64,000 nucleotides of DNA from positions 10,687 through 74,686 of the forward strand of contig JBBIKG010000016.1 of assembly GCA_037445555.1 (NCBI GenBank). The letters run 5' to 3'. Source of the DNA: JAAYJT01 sp037445555 (lineage in GTDB: Bacteria > Bacteroidota > Bacteroidia > Bacteroidales > JAAYJT01). The position numbers and the translations under genes were made by a program. Within the stretch, counting starts at the first letter, position 1, and the number at the start of each line of letters is the position of its first letter. The notes under the pieces are model-generated. The model saw nothing but the letters and a program-made list of their open reading frames with translations, was not told the DNA's origin and ran no database searches. This document shows positions 45,359 through 54,432 of this stretch, in pieces.

Positions 45359-45733
45359 CTTGCTGAACTGGAATCTCTTCCTTGCTTTTTTCTGTCCTGG
45401 TTTTTTACGTTCAACCATACGTGGGTCTCGGCGCAACAGGCCTTTCGACTTCAGCGGCGGGCGGTTTTCCGGAGCGATTTCGCACATGGCTTTTGAAATT
45501 GCAAGGCGCAGCGCTTCGGCCTGACCGTTCACACCCCCTCCGTCGAGGTTGGCTAACACGTCGTATTTGCCCTGAATTTGCAGAATTTCAAAAGGCTGAA
45601 GCACAATGTACTGCAGCGTAGCCGTTGGGAAATATTCCCTGAATTCTCTTCCGTTAACAGTGATTGAACCGCTGCCATCCTTAATATAAACCCGGGCAAC
45701 GGCAGTTTTTCTTCTTCCGATTGTATTGATCAT
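45353..45733 (-). CDS. rpsI: Small ribosomal subunit protein uS9
   Basis: 126 residues, normal for S9. It starts MINTIGRRKTAVARVYIKDGSG and ends with the basic tail RKKPGQKKARKRFQFSKR-type sequence whose last Lys-Arg contacts the P-site tRNA. Central blocks LANLDGGGVNGQAEALRLAISKAM and LLRRDPRMVERKK are conserved. It follows rplM by 13 bases, the arrangement conserved across bacteria. Confidence 0.97.
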   Translation of the reverse strand: MINTIGRRKTAVARVYIKDGSGSITVNGREFREYFPTATLQYIVLQPFEILQIQGKYDVLANLDGGGVNGQAEALRLAISKAMCEIAPENRPPLKSKGLLRRDPRMVERKKPGQKKARKRFQFSKR

Positions 45734-45746
45734 GGTTTGAGAGTCT

Positions 45747-46202
45747 TTATTTTATGCTATCTATATCGATTGCCCTGGGTTGCTGAGCCTGATGTGGGTG
45801 ATCGGGACCTGCATACACCTTAAGGTTTCTGAACAGCTCGCTGCCTAGCCTGTTTTTCGGCAACATTCCTCTGATGGCTTCTTCGACAACAGAAGTGGGC
45901 TTGGCTTTAAGCACCTGCCTGGTCGTTAAAATGCTTTGCCCGCCCGGATATCCTGAGTGGCGGATATATTCCTTCTGGTTCATCTTCTGACCTGTCAGGC
46001 GAACCTTCTCTGCATTGATGATAATTACGTTGTCGCCGCAATCGACGTGAGGAGTAAAATACGGCTTGTGCTTGCCCCGGAGCAATCTGGCAACCACCGT
46101 TGCCATACGTCCTAGCACTAGATTCTCGGCATCCACCAATAACCATTCTTTTTCAATGGTTGCGTTGTTCGCTGACAACGTTTTGTAAGATAGTGTATTC
46201 AT
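45747..46202 (-). CDS. rplM: Large ribosomal subunit protein uL13
   Basis: 151 residues, the usual length. Conserved blocks: WLLVDAENLVLGRMATVVARLLRGKHKPYFTPHVDCGDNVIIINAEKVRLTG (seen in pieces of WxxxDA, GRxA and GDxVIxxNA), HSGYPGG and EEAIRGMLPKNRLGSELFRNLKVYAG-type C-terminal helices. L13 is an early 50S assembly protein. First gene of the rplM-rpsI-rpsB-tsf operon, behind a consensus-quality promoter. Confidence 0.97.
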   Translation of the reverse strand: MNTLSYKTLSANNATIEKEWLLVDAENLVLGRMATVVARLLRGKHKPYFTPHVDCGDNVIIINAEKVRLTGQKMNQKEYIRHSGYPGGQSILTTRQVLKAKPTSVVEEAIRGMLPKNRLGSELFRNLKVYAGPDHPHQAQQPRAIDIDSIK

Positions 46203-46253
46203 TTCAGATCAACGTTCTAATAATATTCAAAAGCTCCCATCAAAAATGGGGTG

Positions 46254-46285
46254 CAAAGGTAGAACTAAATTTTATTTTAGACAAA
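46254..46285 (-). promoter_or_regulatory. Promoter of the rplM-rpsI-rpsB-tsf operon
   Basis: On the minus strand TTTG (46282-46285) and TACCTTTG (46254-46261) are separated by 20 bases, an excellent fit to the Bacteroidota -33/-7 consensus. The transcript would start near 46247, so the short inverted repeat CCCAT-CAAAA-ATGGG (46236-46250) would straddle the start site. Confidence 0.75.
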
Positions 46286-46414
46286 TACCGCTCGAATATT
46301 TTTAAGCGCTGGAAAACAGCAATCAAAAAAGTGAAACTCAAGCGCGTGCCAATCAAAAAACTTCTCCCTGTGGCCGGGCATGAAATCGACGGTACCGGTT
46401 TACAAATTTATGGT

Positions 46415-46422
46415 TATTTTTG
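46415..46422 (+). promoter_or_regulatory. Putative -7 element for gldA
   Basis: TATTTTTG matches TAnnTTTG and would give a leader of about 49 bases before the gldA ATG at 46478. It supports the shorter gldA start over the frame extension to 46100. Confidence 0.45.
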
Positions 46423-46477
46423 CTGCAAGACCGGGGTTTTTCGTCATGCTGCCCCTGAAGAAATTACTCATTTGCCG

Positions 46478-47389
46478 ATGTCATTACAGGTTTTTGAGAT
46501 AGTAAGATACTATGGAGAGCAAAAAGTGCTTGACAAAGTGACGTTTGACTTAGGGCAAGCTGAAATTGTGGGATTGCTGGGGCCTAACGGTGCCGGGAAA
46601 TCAACACTAATGAAGGTCATCACCGGTTACCTCCCACCCTATTCAGGCCACGTGAGGGTTGCAGGATACGACGTCAGTGCTAATGCGCTGAATGTCAGGC
46701 GAAACATTGGGTACCTTCCCGAAAACAATCCTTTATATACTGAAATGTATGTGAAGGAGTACCTTTATTTTCTGGCCGGGATCCATCAGGTGGGCACAAA
46801 TACCCAAAAAAGCATCAGCGATCTGATCACACAGACTGGTCTGGCCGGGGAGCAGCAGAAAAAAATAGGTCAACTGAGCAAAGGATACCGTCAGAGGGTA
46901 GGGCTTGCCGGAGCGCTCATACACAACCCCGGGGTACTTATTCTGGATGAACCGACTACAGGACTGGACCCGAATCAAATAATTGAAATCAGGGAGCTGA
47001 TTAGACAGGCAGGTAAAGAGAAGACCGTTCTCCTATCAACTCACATCATGCAAGAGGTGGAGGCGCTGTGCAAGAGGGTACTAATTATCGACAAGGGCCG
47101 CATTGTTGCCGACGACCTGATCGAAAACATCAAGCGGCCGGCAACTCTGCAACAAACCATACTTGTTGAGTTTGATAAACAGCCAAACCCAGACCAACTG
47201 CAACTGATAGAAGGGGTGCGGGAAGTCACTCAGCTTGAGGGGATGGTGTGGTGTTTTATTCCTCAGGATGATTTGGATCTCAGGCAACAAATTTTCAGGT
47301 TCGCGGTTGAAAATAATCTGGCAGTACTTTCAATGCAGAAGAAAGATATACCCCTTGAGAGCATTTTTCGCAGTCTCACCCAGGAATAA
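46478..47389 (+). CDS. gldA: ABC transporter ATP-binding protein, GldA-like
   Basis: 303 residues from ATG 46478. The frame is open back to 46100 on the strand opposite rplM, but that extension is not conserved in kind and lies before the -7 element. Walker A GPNGAGKST (about residues 35-43), Q-loop region GYLPENNPLY, signature LSKGYRQRVGLAGAL, Walker B ILDEPTTGLDP and H-loop LLSTHIMQEVEAL are intact. Length and C-terminal domain (ATLQQTILVEFDKQPNPDQ) fit GldA, the ATPase of the GldAFG exporter linked to gliding in Flavobacterium. The membrane partners gldF and gldG are not beside it, and other ABC-2 exporters have similar ATPases. Confidence 0.82.
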   Translation: MSLQVFEIVRYYGEQKVLDKVTFDLGQAEIVGLLGPNGAGKSTLMKVITGYLPPYSGHVRVAGYDVSANALNVRRNIGYLPENNPLYTEMYVKEYLYFLAGIHQVGTNTQKSISDLITQTGLAGEQQKKIGQLSKGYRQRVGLAGALIHNPGVLILDEPTTGLDPNQIIEIRELIRQAGKEKTVLLSTHIMQEVEALCKRVLIIDKGRIVADDLIENIKRPATLQQTILVEFDKQPNPDQLQLIEGVREVTQLEGMVWCFIPQDDLDLRQQIFRFAVENNLAVLSMQKKDIPLESIFRSLTQE

Positions 47390-47471
47390 GATACTGTGCC
47401 CAAAGCAATGGCAGGGTTTTTTCAAATACCTGACCGTGAATGAGCTTTTCAGGCCATTCGGTTTCTTTTTG

Positions 47472-47479
47472 TATATTTG
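47472..47479 (+). promoter_or_regulatory. -7 element for metK
   Basis: TATATTTG matches the consensus; transcription would begin near 47486, leaving a leader of only about 29 bases. That is too short for any known SAM riboswitch. Confidence 0.55.
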
Positions 47480-47514
47480 CGCCCCAATTCACACACCTAT
47501 TTATTTTCTTTTCA

Positions 47515-48825
47515 ATGAGTTATTTATTTACCTCGGAGTCGGTTTCGGAAGGTCACCCGGATAAAATCGCCGATCAGATTTCAGATGCGTTGCTTGATGA
47601 ATTCCTGCGACACGACCCCGAATCAAAAGTGGCATGCGAAACTCTTGTGACTACCGGTCTGGTGGTTTGCAGCGGCGAGGTCAGAACGCGCTGTTATATT
47701 GACATCCAGGAAGCAGTACGCAGAACGATAAAGAATATAGGGTATGTTAAAGGCGATTACTCTTTTGAGTATAACTCATGCGGAGTGGTCAGCACTATTC
47801 ATGAGCAGAGCCCGGATATAGCGCAAGGTGTCGACAAGACCTCAGAAGAAGAACAAGGTGCCGGCGATCAGGGGATGATGTTCGGTTATGCTACTGACGA
47901 GATGGAAAACTATATGCCACTGACCATCGAGCTGGCTCATGTGCTATTGCAGGAGCTGGCTTCCATCCGTCATGAAGGTAAGTACATGAAATATCTTAGG
48001 CCCGACAGCAAATCGCAAGTGACAGTTCAATACGACGAAATGGGCCGGGCTCAGAAAATCGACACAATAGTAATTTCGACACAACACGATCCGTTTGACA
48101 CCGACGACATCATGCAGAAGGTTATAGCGGATGATATTCGTAAAATACTTTTGCCCAGGGTAATACAAGTAAAAACTTTACCTGAAAGCGCAAGCAAACT
48201 TCTGCAAAATCACTTCCGGTTAATGGTAAATCCCACTGGCAAATTCGTGATAGGGGGTCCGCATGGCGATACCGGGCTTACCGGACGTAAGATAATTGTT
48301 GACACATATGGCGGTCATGGGGCACATGGTGGTGGTGCATTTAGCGGAAAAGATTCGTCGAAAGTAGACCGCTCGGGTGCCTATGCCACCCGGCACATAG
48401 CAAAGAACCTGGTTGGGGCCGGTATCGCACGCCAGGTATTGGTGCAGGTAGCCTATGCCATCGGCGTAGCTGAACCTGTTGGACTTTACGTGAATACGTA
48501 TGGAACAGCTAAAGTTAAAAACAACGATGGTACCCGAATGACCGATGGACAAATAGCCGAAGTCCTCAGGGAGCTGTTAGATTTGCGACCTTTTGCAATC
48601 GTTAAAAGGTTCGGGCTGAAGAACCCTGTATTTCTTCCTACTGCCACCTACGGGCATTTTGGCCGCGACAATTATATCAAAGATGTGGAAATTTGCTATG
48701 ACCCGGTAACAGGCAAACCTCAAGGAAACGGAAATCAATGCCCCAAGAGTATTAAGCAGGTGGAATTCTTTGCTTGGGAAAAACTCGACATGGTTGACGA
48801 TCTGACGAAAGCGTTCAGACTATAG
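47515..48825 (+). CDS. metK: S-adenosylmethionine synthase
   Basis: 436 residues from ATG 47515 (MSYLFTSESVSEGHPDKIADQ); the open frame extends to 47440, but the -7 element lies in that extension. Signatures: the methionine/ATP loop SEGHPDKIADQISDA, GAGDQGMMFGYA (the GAGDQG hexapeptide), and GGGAFSGKDSSKVDRSGAY with the catalytic phosphate-binding GGGAFSGKD. It joins ATP and methionine to S-adenosylmethionine. The protein is longer than E. coli MetK (384) by insertions typical of Bacteroidota. Confidence 0.97.
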   Translation: MSYLFTSESVSEGHPDKIADQISDALLDEFLRHDPESKVACETLVTTGLVVCSGEVRTRCYIDIQEAVRRTIKNIGYVKGDYSFEYNSCGVVSTIHEQSPDIAQGVDKTSEEEQGAGDQGMMFGYATDEMENYMPLTIELAHVLLQELASIRHEGKYMKYLRPDSKSQVTVQYDEMGRAQKIDTIVISTQHDPFDTDDIMQKVIADDIRKILLPRVIQVKTLPESASKLLQNHFRLMVNPTGKFVIGGPHGDTGLTGRKIIVDTYGGHGAHGGGAFSGKDSSKVDRSGAYATRHIAKNLVGAGIARQVLVQVAYAIGVAEPVGLYVNTYGTAKVKNNDGTRMTDGQIAEVLRELLDLRPFAIVKRFGLKNPVFLPTATYGHFGRDNYIKDVEICYDPVTGKPQGNGNQCPKSIKQVEFFAWEKLDMVDDLTKAFRL

Positions 48826-48892
48826 TATTCTCCTGTAAACCTAAGTCCGGCCAGGTCAGTATTGCTGTCAAGGCTTTAGAAATCAGCTAATT

Positions 48893-50116
48893 CTAATTGA
48901 ATGATTCAATACTCTTGCGGATGATGAATATGGCTTCGCGTAGCTGATCTTCGGTAATGACCAGAGGCGGAGCGAACCGAATTATGTGCCGGTGGGTTGG
49001 TTTGGCCAGCAGCCCGTTTTCTTTCATCCGAATACAAACATCCCACGCTTCATAGCCATTTTTAGGCTTGATCACTATAGCATTCAACAAGCCTTTGCCA
49101 CGAATGAGCTGAACCATTTCAGATTTAATTTCGGCACATTCCTCGCGAAAAATTTTCCCAAGCCGTTCAGCATTGTCGGCAAGTTTTTCATCACGAACCA
49201 CTTCCAGAGCTGCAACACCCACCTTAGAAGCTAGAGGGTTGCCGCCAAAAGTGGAACCGTGCTGGCCTGGTTTAATGCAAAGCATGATATCGTCGTTGGC
49301 AAGTACGGCCGAAACCGGATACACCCCGCCTGACAATGCTTTGCCCAAAATAAGGATGTCGGGTTTGACATTTTCGTGGTCGCAGGCAAGCAATTTACCT
49401 GTGCGTGCTATACCTGTCTGAACTTCGTCGGCGATAAAAAGTACATTTTTACTACGACAAAGTGCTGCACTAGCTGCCAGATATCCGTTGTCGGGAACAA
49501 AAACCCCAGCTTCACCCTGGATAGGTTCGACCATGAAAGCTACCACGTCCGGGTCGGAAAGAGCCTGGCTTAAAGCTTCGGTATTATTGTAAGGAATCAC
49601 TGTAAAGCCTGGAGTATAAGGGCCAAAATTGCCGTATGATTCGGGATCGGTCGAAAAACTAACGATGGTAGTAGTGCGGCCATGAAAATTATTTCGACAA
49701 ACAATGATTTTAGCCTGGTTTTCAGGAACGCCTTTTTTTTCATACCCCCATTTGCGGGCAAGCTTAATAGCCGTCTCGACCCCTTCTGCTCCGGTATTCA
49801 TAGGCAACATCTTATCGAAACCGAAAAATTCGGTGGCAAATTTTTCGAATAGGCCAAGAGAGTCGTTGTAAAATGCTCTTGAAGTCAGCGTGAGGGTTTT
49901 GGCCTGATCGATAAGGGCCCCGACAATTTTAGGATGGCAATGCCCTTGGTTAACAGCCGAATATGCCGAAAGGAAATCGAAAAAACGTTTACCTTCCACA
50001 TCCCACATAAATGGTCCCTCGCCTCGAGCAAGAACCACAGGAAGGGGATGATAGTTGTGAGCTCCGTACTTATCTTCGAGCTCCATGGCATAAGAGGAAG
50101 TCATAGGTATCTTCAT
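48893..50116 (-). CDS. rocD: Ornithine aminotransferase
   Basis: 407 residues. It begins with the ornithine-aminotransferase signature SYAMELEDKYGAHNYHPLPVVLARGEG and FDFLSAYSAVNQGHCHPKI, then MNTGAEGVETAIKLARKWGYE, the PLP-aspartate block FIADEVQTGIARTGK and the Schiff-base Lys in ILGKALSGGVYPVSAVLA. It converts ornithine and 2-oxoglutarate to glutamate semialdehyde and glutamate, linking arginine and proline metabolism. A TACCTTTG element on its strand at 50160-50167 is a likely promoter. It converges on metK. Confidence 0.95.
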   Translation of the reverse strand: MKIPMTSSYAMELEDKYGAHNYHPLPVVLARGEGPFMWDVEGKRFFDFLSAYSAVNQGHCHPKIVGALIDQAKTLTLTSRAFYNDSLGLFEKFATEFFGFDKMLPMNTGAEGVETAIKLARKWGYEKKGVPENQAKIIVCRNNFHGRTTTIVSFSTDPESYGNFGPYTPGFTVIPYNNTEALSQALSDPDVVAFMVEPIQGEAGVFVPDNGYLAASAALCRSKNVLFIADEVQTGIARTGKLLACDHENVKPDILILGKALSGGVYPVSAVLANDDIMLCIKPGQHGSTFGGNPLASKVGVAALEVVRDEKLADNAERLGKIFREECAEIKSEMVQLIRGKGLLNAIVIKPKNGYEAWDVCIRMKENGLLAKPTHRHIIRFAPPLVITEDQLREAIFIIRKSIESFN

Positions 50117-50159
50117 AATAATCTGATATTTAATATATTAGCCAAATGATCACGAGATG

Positions 50160-50167
50160 CAAAGGTA
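50160..50167 (-). promoter_or_regulatory. -7 element for rocD
   Basis: Read on the minus strand it is TACCTTTG, identical to the rplM -7 element. The leader to the ATG at 50116 would be about 37 bases. The -33 element is not obvious. Confidence 0.5.
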
Positions 50168-50272
50168 TTAAATGTTTCAACATGGTAATGGGATTGCTGA
50201 ATAAATGCCAACAGAATCGCACAACCTCAATTCAGTACACCGCTGCCCCGACAGTAGTCCGAAGTGCAAACC

Positions 50273-53095
50273 CTATAGGATGGAGAGCTTCCTGGTGAGT
50301 TGGCCGGCTGGTGTAATCAACCGAACAATATAGATACCGGGTTTATTCTCATGGTCATTATTGAATATGAATGTATGCACCCCCTGGTTAAATCTGCCTG
50401 ACGCCAGCTTTGCCACTCTTCGTCCGGCCAGATCAAAAACTTCGAGGGCAATCTCTTGCTGTTTGTCAAGGTTCACCTGCAAATTGTGCTGATTCATACC
50501 TGCGCTGCTCAATATCTTGAGTGCTGATTGCGCAAGGAACCTGGTTTCGTGAACAGTTGTGGCAATACCTGGCTTGACGAGTCGCTTGCTGGTGTAAATA
50601 CGATATTCGCCCGGTTGGAGTGTAAGTATGGCATTCACATCCGTTACGCTGATTGAATCACCCCGGAAATAATCATACCACCATCCGGCGTTGTGAAATT
50701 CTGGCACAATACTACCCGCCGTGACGCCAAAGTTGCCCATCACAATTGCATTCATGGCGGGATGTGTGAACTTTATTTTTTTGGCGGGTCCCGATAAAGA
50801 AAGAATGAAATCGCCATTCCGGAAGGTTTCCTGGGTAATTCTCAATTTGGTCATTGTGGAAATGACGTCATACAAATATCTGCGTCGGGAGTCTGCCAGG
50901 TAGTTCCACCGGATGGGTTTTGCTCCCAGGCGACCGTTGAAATCAATGCTTACGTCATAGCCGAGTTCACCAAACTGCCAGATCATTTTTGGGCCTGGTA
51001 CTGCAAGGAAAAAAACATGGGCAAGTTCCTGCCGTTTGAGGGCAATGGTCAGGTCTTTCACATTGTGCGCAGCATTGGTACTGTTGCCAAATTGAAGATT
51101 TCTATACATCAGCCTTTCTTCGTCGTGGCTTTCCATATATCCCACAAGGTGTGGTACCGTCCAGCCTCGCTGTTTGTAAGATATCCACGAAAAATTGCTG
51201 TTGTCAACCCAGCCCATGCTGGCCTCACTAAAGTTGTAATTCGTATTCCCCCATGTCATCATGCCTGCCTCAGCCAGCTCTCGTTCTTCGCTATTATCGG
51301 CAAAATGCTCGAGTATCACATAAGCTTTGGGATTTATTTCCCATATTTTGTTTGCCATTCGCTTGAGGATTGCTATACGTGGAGCATCGTAGGTTGACCC
51401 CTGATTGCTCGTTTGCACATTGGTAAATCCTTTGGTGAAGTCAAACCTGAATCCGTCCACTTTAAACTCAGTAAGCCAGAAAGCATTTACCCTATCCACA
51501 AAGTCGCGGGTAAATTGGCTGTGATGGTTGAAGTCATATCCCCAGCAGTAGGGTTCGTGCGGACAGGTTTGGTTAAACCATGGGTTGTCGGCAGAAGGTT
51601 TGCCACTGTTGGAGTCAAAATACATCTGAACCATTGGTGAAAGGCCGTAGGAGTGGTTCAAAACCATATCAATCACCACAGCAATTCCACGTTTGTGGCA
51701 TTCATCAATAAATCGCTGATAATCCTGCTTGCGGCCATATGCCTTGTCGGCGGCAAAATAAAACGAAGCGTTGTACCCCCACGAGTCATTTCCTTCAAAC
51801 TCGTTGATGGGCATAAGCTCGACGACATTAACTCCCAGTTTCTGAAGATAGTTTAGCGTGTCGGTCACGGTTTTAATATCGCGCGTAGCTACAAAATCGC
51901 GTATATGCAATTCATAGATGATAAGATCCTGCTTGGCGGGAGGAGTAAAATTAGTCACCTGCCACTGGTAGGGTTGACGGGCAGTTTGCAGCACACTGGC
52001 GATGCCGGTGGTTTTTCCTGCCGGATAAGCAATCAGGCCCGGGAATGTCGTGGAGCTGATGTTTTTATCGTTCCATGGATCGCTTACCTTTTCGGTGTAG
52101 GGATCAGCCAAACGGAGCTTCCCATCCACATAATACTGATAAATGTATTCTTTTCCCTTCTCCAGATTGCCGATGGTAATCCAGAAAAATTGTCCGTCGG
52201 GTGTGCGGTTCATGTAATATCTCTGGTCAATCTGCCAATTATTGAAATCACCAATTACAAAAACAAATTCTTTCTTGGCCGGAGGGTCGTGAAGCACAAG
52301 GGTCACTGTGTTATCATTGATATAATTGATTCCGCTTCTTACACCCGGAGGCAAGGTTGCTACGGGTGAGCTGGTTCGAACAAAAATATTTACTGAATCT
52401 GATACAGTTTCATTGCCTTTTTTTGCGGTAACTTTCAGCCATTGCATCCCAAAGTTCGCGGCCGTATAGTCGAAAGTGAGTTGTTTGCCGGCAACAGCTG
52501 TCAGTCGCTGCTTGTTCTGTGTCAGCACAAGGCTGTCGGAGATATTGGATGCTGCACTGATTGTAAATTTCTGTCCCGGTACGTAAATCCCATCCCGTGA
52601 GGGCGAGTTGATGACTACATTCAAACCTGGTGAATATACATCATAAAAAATATCGCCACTGGACGAGGTTTTTCCTTCAAGCCACCTGCCGCCTACCTGT
52701 TCGGCACTCCTGAAAACGAAGGCCATCCTAAGGATGGTTTCGTTGGCTGCCACACCATAATATTGCCGGATATTTGGCCCGATGGTCAGGGTGTACAGGT
52801 CGGGGCCTATACGCTGCAGCTTAGCTTTAGATACATTAACTCCCCAGCTGGCCACAACATATTTCCAATCACTGCCACTGGTGCTCAGGTTAGTGATCAC
52901 CCCTGTATGGGCATATACATCACCTGTATATCCGGCCAGCCCCCCACTACCAAGGGTTGCATTAAACGTTATTACTACCTGATCCTGTTCGGTAGGCAAT
53001 GGAGGATCAGATATAATGAGCTGCGCACGCACCGATGTTGCCAACACACAAAAAAGCAACGTGGCGAAAAGGATTCGGGTATGGTGAGTTTTCAT
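50273..53095 (-). CDS. Secreted GH13 alpha-amylase with T9SS sorting domain
   Basis: 940 residues. A signal peptide (ILFATLLFCVLATSVRAQ) leads into two beta-sandwich modules: one near 25-150 (TGDVYAHTGVIT) and a CBM48-like domain near 250-355 (KEFVFVIGDFNNWQ). The GH13 barrel follows, with DMVLNH, nucleophile Asp552 in GFRFDFTKG, acid/base Glu596 in ILEHFAD and Asp658 in MESHDEER. The last 75 residues (VFDLAGRRVAKLASG, GIYIVRLITPAGQLTRKLSIL) are a type A T9SS C-terminal signal, so the enzyme is sent across the outer membrane and released or attached to the surface. It should degrade starch-like polymers outside the cell. Confidence 0.93.
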   Translation of the reverse strand: MKTHHTRILFATLLFCVLATSVRAQLIISDPPLPTEQDQVVITFNATLGSGGLAGYTGDVYAHTGVITNLSTSGSDWKYVVASWGVNVSKAKLQRIGPDLYTLTIGPNIRQYYGVAANETILRMAFVFRSAEQVGGRWLEGKTSSSGDIFYDVYSPGLNVVINSPSRDGIYVPGQKFTISAASNISDSLVLTQNKQRLTAVAGKQLTFDYTAANFGMQWLKVTAKKGNETVSDSVNIFVRTSSPVATLPPGVRSGINYINDNTVTLVLHDPPAKKEFVFVIGDFNNWQIDQRYYMNRTPDGQFFWITIGNLEKGKEYIYQYYVDGKLRLADPYTEKVSDPWNDKNISSTTFPGLIAYPAGKTTGIASVLQTARQPYQWQVTNFTPPAKQDLIIYELHIRDFVATRDIKTVTDTLNYLQKLGVNVVELMPINEFEGNDSWGYNASFYFAADKAYGRKQDYQRFIDECHKRGIAVVIDMVLNHSYGLSPMVQMYFDSNSGKPSADNPWFNQTCPHEPYCWGYDFNHHSQFTRDFVDRVNAFWLTEFKVDGFRFDFTKGFTNVQTSNQGSTYDAPRIAILKRMANKIWEINPKAYVILEHFADNSEERELAEAGMMTWGNTNYNFSEASMGWVDNSNFSWISYKQRGWTVPHLVGYMESHDEERLMYRNLQFGNSTNAAHNVKDLTIALKRQELAHVFFLAVPGPKMIWQFGELGYDVSIDFNGRLGAKPIRWNYLADSRRRYLYDVISTMTKLRITQETFRNGDFILSLSGPAKKIKFTHPAMNAIVMGNFGVTAGSIVPEFHNAGWWYDYFRGDSISVTDVNAILTLQPGEYRIYTSKRLVKPGIATTVHETRFLAQSALKILSSAGMNQHNLQVNLDKQQEIALEVFDLAGRRVAKLASGRFNQGVHTFIFNNDHENKPGIYIVRLITPAGQLTRKLSIL

Positions 53096-53120
53096 GCTGA
53101 GGTAATAATATATCTACATT

Positions 53121-53156
53121 CAAAGATAATGTATTCTTTGGGCATGAAACTATGCC
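53121..53156 (-). promoter_or_regulatory. Amylase promoter with upstream palindrome
   Basis: On the minus strand TATCTTTG (53121-53128) is a consensus -7 element 25 bases before the amylase ATG. GGCAT-GAAACT-ATGCC (53141-53156), an inverted repeat with 5-bp arms, lies where the -33 element would be and may be an operator; it is not followed by a T-run, so a pfkA terminator is less likely. Confidence 0.5.
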
Positions 53157-53174
53157 GGAATTCAAAAAATAAAT

Positions 53175-54269
53175 TTAATCGCCGAAGCAGATGCCTATCC
53201 CTCTGGCTGTCTTGATCAATGCCGTGTCAGGGGTAACAAGGTTTGGCTTCTGGATAGCCTCCTGCAGCGTAACGCTGGTGATGTACGGGTGACGGTAAGA
53301 AACCATTCGTCCATATTCGCCTGCTAGCACCATTTCAAAGGCTTTAACCCCGAATTGTGAAGCTAATACCCGGTCGTATGCAATAGGAACGCCTCCACGC
53401 TGTAAGTGACCGAGAACGGTTGCGCGTAATTCATGTTCACAGCCTATACTCTTCAGGCCTTCGATCAGCTTATAGGCAACCCCTCCAAGCCTGACGTGTT
53501 CATATCCTGGGGTATCGGGAGGGCTCCCTGTAACATGACCTCCGATTGGGTAGGCACCTTCGGCCACTACGATAACTGCAAACCCGCGGCCTTTGATAAA
53601 ACGGGAGTTAATTTTATTCAGCACTTTATGAATTTCGTAAGGAATTTCGGGAATCAAACAAACCTCAGCACCACCTGCTACTGCCGCATTCAGGGCAATC
53701 CAGCCGGCATCGCGCCCCATCACTTCAACGATAAAAACCCTGTTATGGCTGGCAGCAGTGGTTACTAATTTGTCAACTGCTTCTGTAGCCACTTGTATTG
53801 CAGTTTGAAAACCGAAGGTGGAATCAGTTGCAGACAAATCGTTATCAATCGTCTTTGGCACGCCAATAATGTTCAATCCCTTATCCTGCAATTGTTTGGA
53901 GATGCGTTGAGATCCGTCCCCGCCAATATTTATTACCGCTTCAATACCTAAATATTCAATTTTGCGGATCATTTCATCCGAACGGTCAACCGTAATCCAC
54001 CTGCCATCATGTTGCTTCACTGGCCATGCAAACGGACCTCCCACATTTGTAGTTTGAATGATGGTGCCTCCCTGATAATGGATACCGGCTACGCTTTTCT
54101 CATCCAAAATCATGATTTCGGTTGGCTCCCTCAAAATACCGTTGAACGCCTCAATGCTTCCAACTACTTCCCAGTTTTTTTCCTGAGAAGCCCTTTTGAC
54201 AATTGCTCTTATGACTGCATTCAGGCCGGGGCAATCTCCCCCTCCGGTTAACACTAATACTCTTCTCAT
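53175..54269 (-). CDS. pfkA: 6-phosphofructokinase (group III type)
   Basis: 364 residues, longer than E. coli PfkA (320). Motifs: GGGDCPGLNAVIRAIV, INIGGDGSQR, VPKTIDNDLSATDSTFGFQTA, the catalytic Asp within TIDND, FIVEVMGRDAGWIAL and LGHLQRGGVPIAYDR. The GGDG glycine is the residue that favours ATP over pyrophosphate, whereas the Lys of PKTIDND is shared with pyrophosphate-dependent enzymes. That pair occurs in the ATP-dependent members of the mixed group III, such as actinobacterial PFK. It phosphorylates fructose-6-phosphate in glycolysis. Confidence 0.93.
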   Translation of the reverse strand: MRRVLVLTGGGDCPGLNAVIRAIVKRASQEKNWEVVGSIEAFNGILREPTEIMILDEKSVAGIHYQGGTIIQTTNVGGPFAWPVKQHDGRWITVDRSDEMIRKIEYLGIEAVINIGGDGSQRISKQLQDKGLNIIGVPKTIDNDLSATDSTFGFQTAIQVATEAVDKLVTTAASHNRVFIVEVMGRDAGWIALNAAVAGGAEVCLIPEIPYEIHKVLNKINSRFIKGRGFAVIVVAEGAYPIGGHVTGSPPDTPGYEHVRLGGVAYKLIEGLKSIGCEHELRATVLGHLQRGGVPIAYDRVLASQFGVKAFEMVLAGEYGRMVSYRHPYITSVTLQEAIQKPNLVTPDTALIKTARGIGICFGD

Positions 54270-54392
54270 ACATCTTGGTTAATGATCCGTAAAAGTACAA
54301 ATTGATCGTTTATTTGGAACCAAACCCGGTCGGTGATCAGAAAAAAAGAGTAGCGATGAGTAGCCAAAACATTGATAGTTAATTATTTAAAA

Positions 54393-54423
54393 TATATATA
54401 AAAATGATTCAGCTATATATAAA
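54393..54423. repeat. AT-rich direct repeats upstream of pfkA
   Basis: TATATATAAA occurs at 54393-54402 and 54414-54423, 21 bases apart, in the 163-base gap between pfkA and the glycosyltransferase gene. It may be an UP-like or regulator site, or low-complexity AT sequence. Confidence 0.3.
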
Positions 54424-54432
54424 CAATCACTT

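Noticed and set aside
46100..46477. N-terminal extension of gldA
   Set aside because: It overlaps rplM on the opposite strand and precedes a -7 element; normal GldA length is reached from 46478.
47440..47514. N-terminal extension of metK and possible SAM riboswitch
   Set aside because: The -7 element at 47472-47479 lies inside it and the remaining leader of about 29 bases is too short for a riboswitch.
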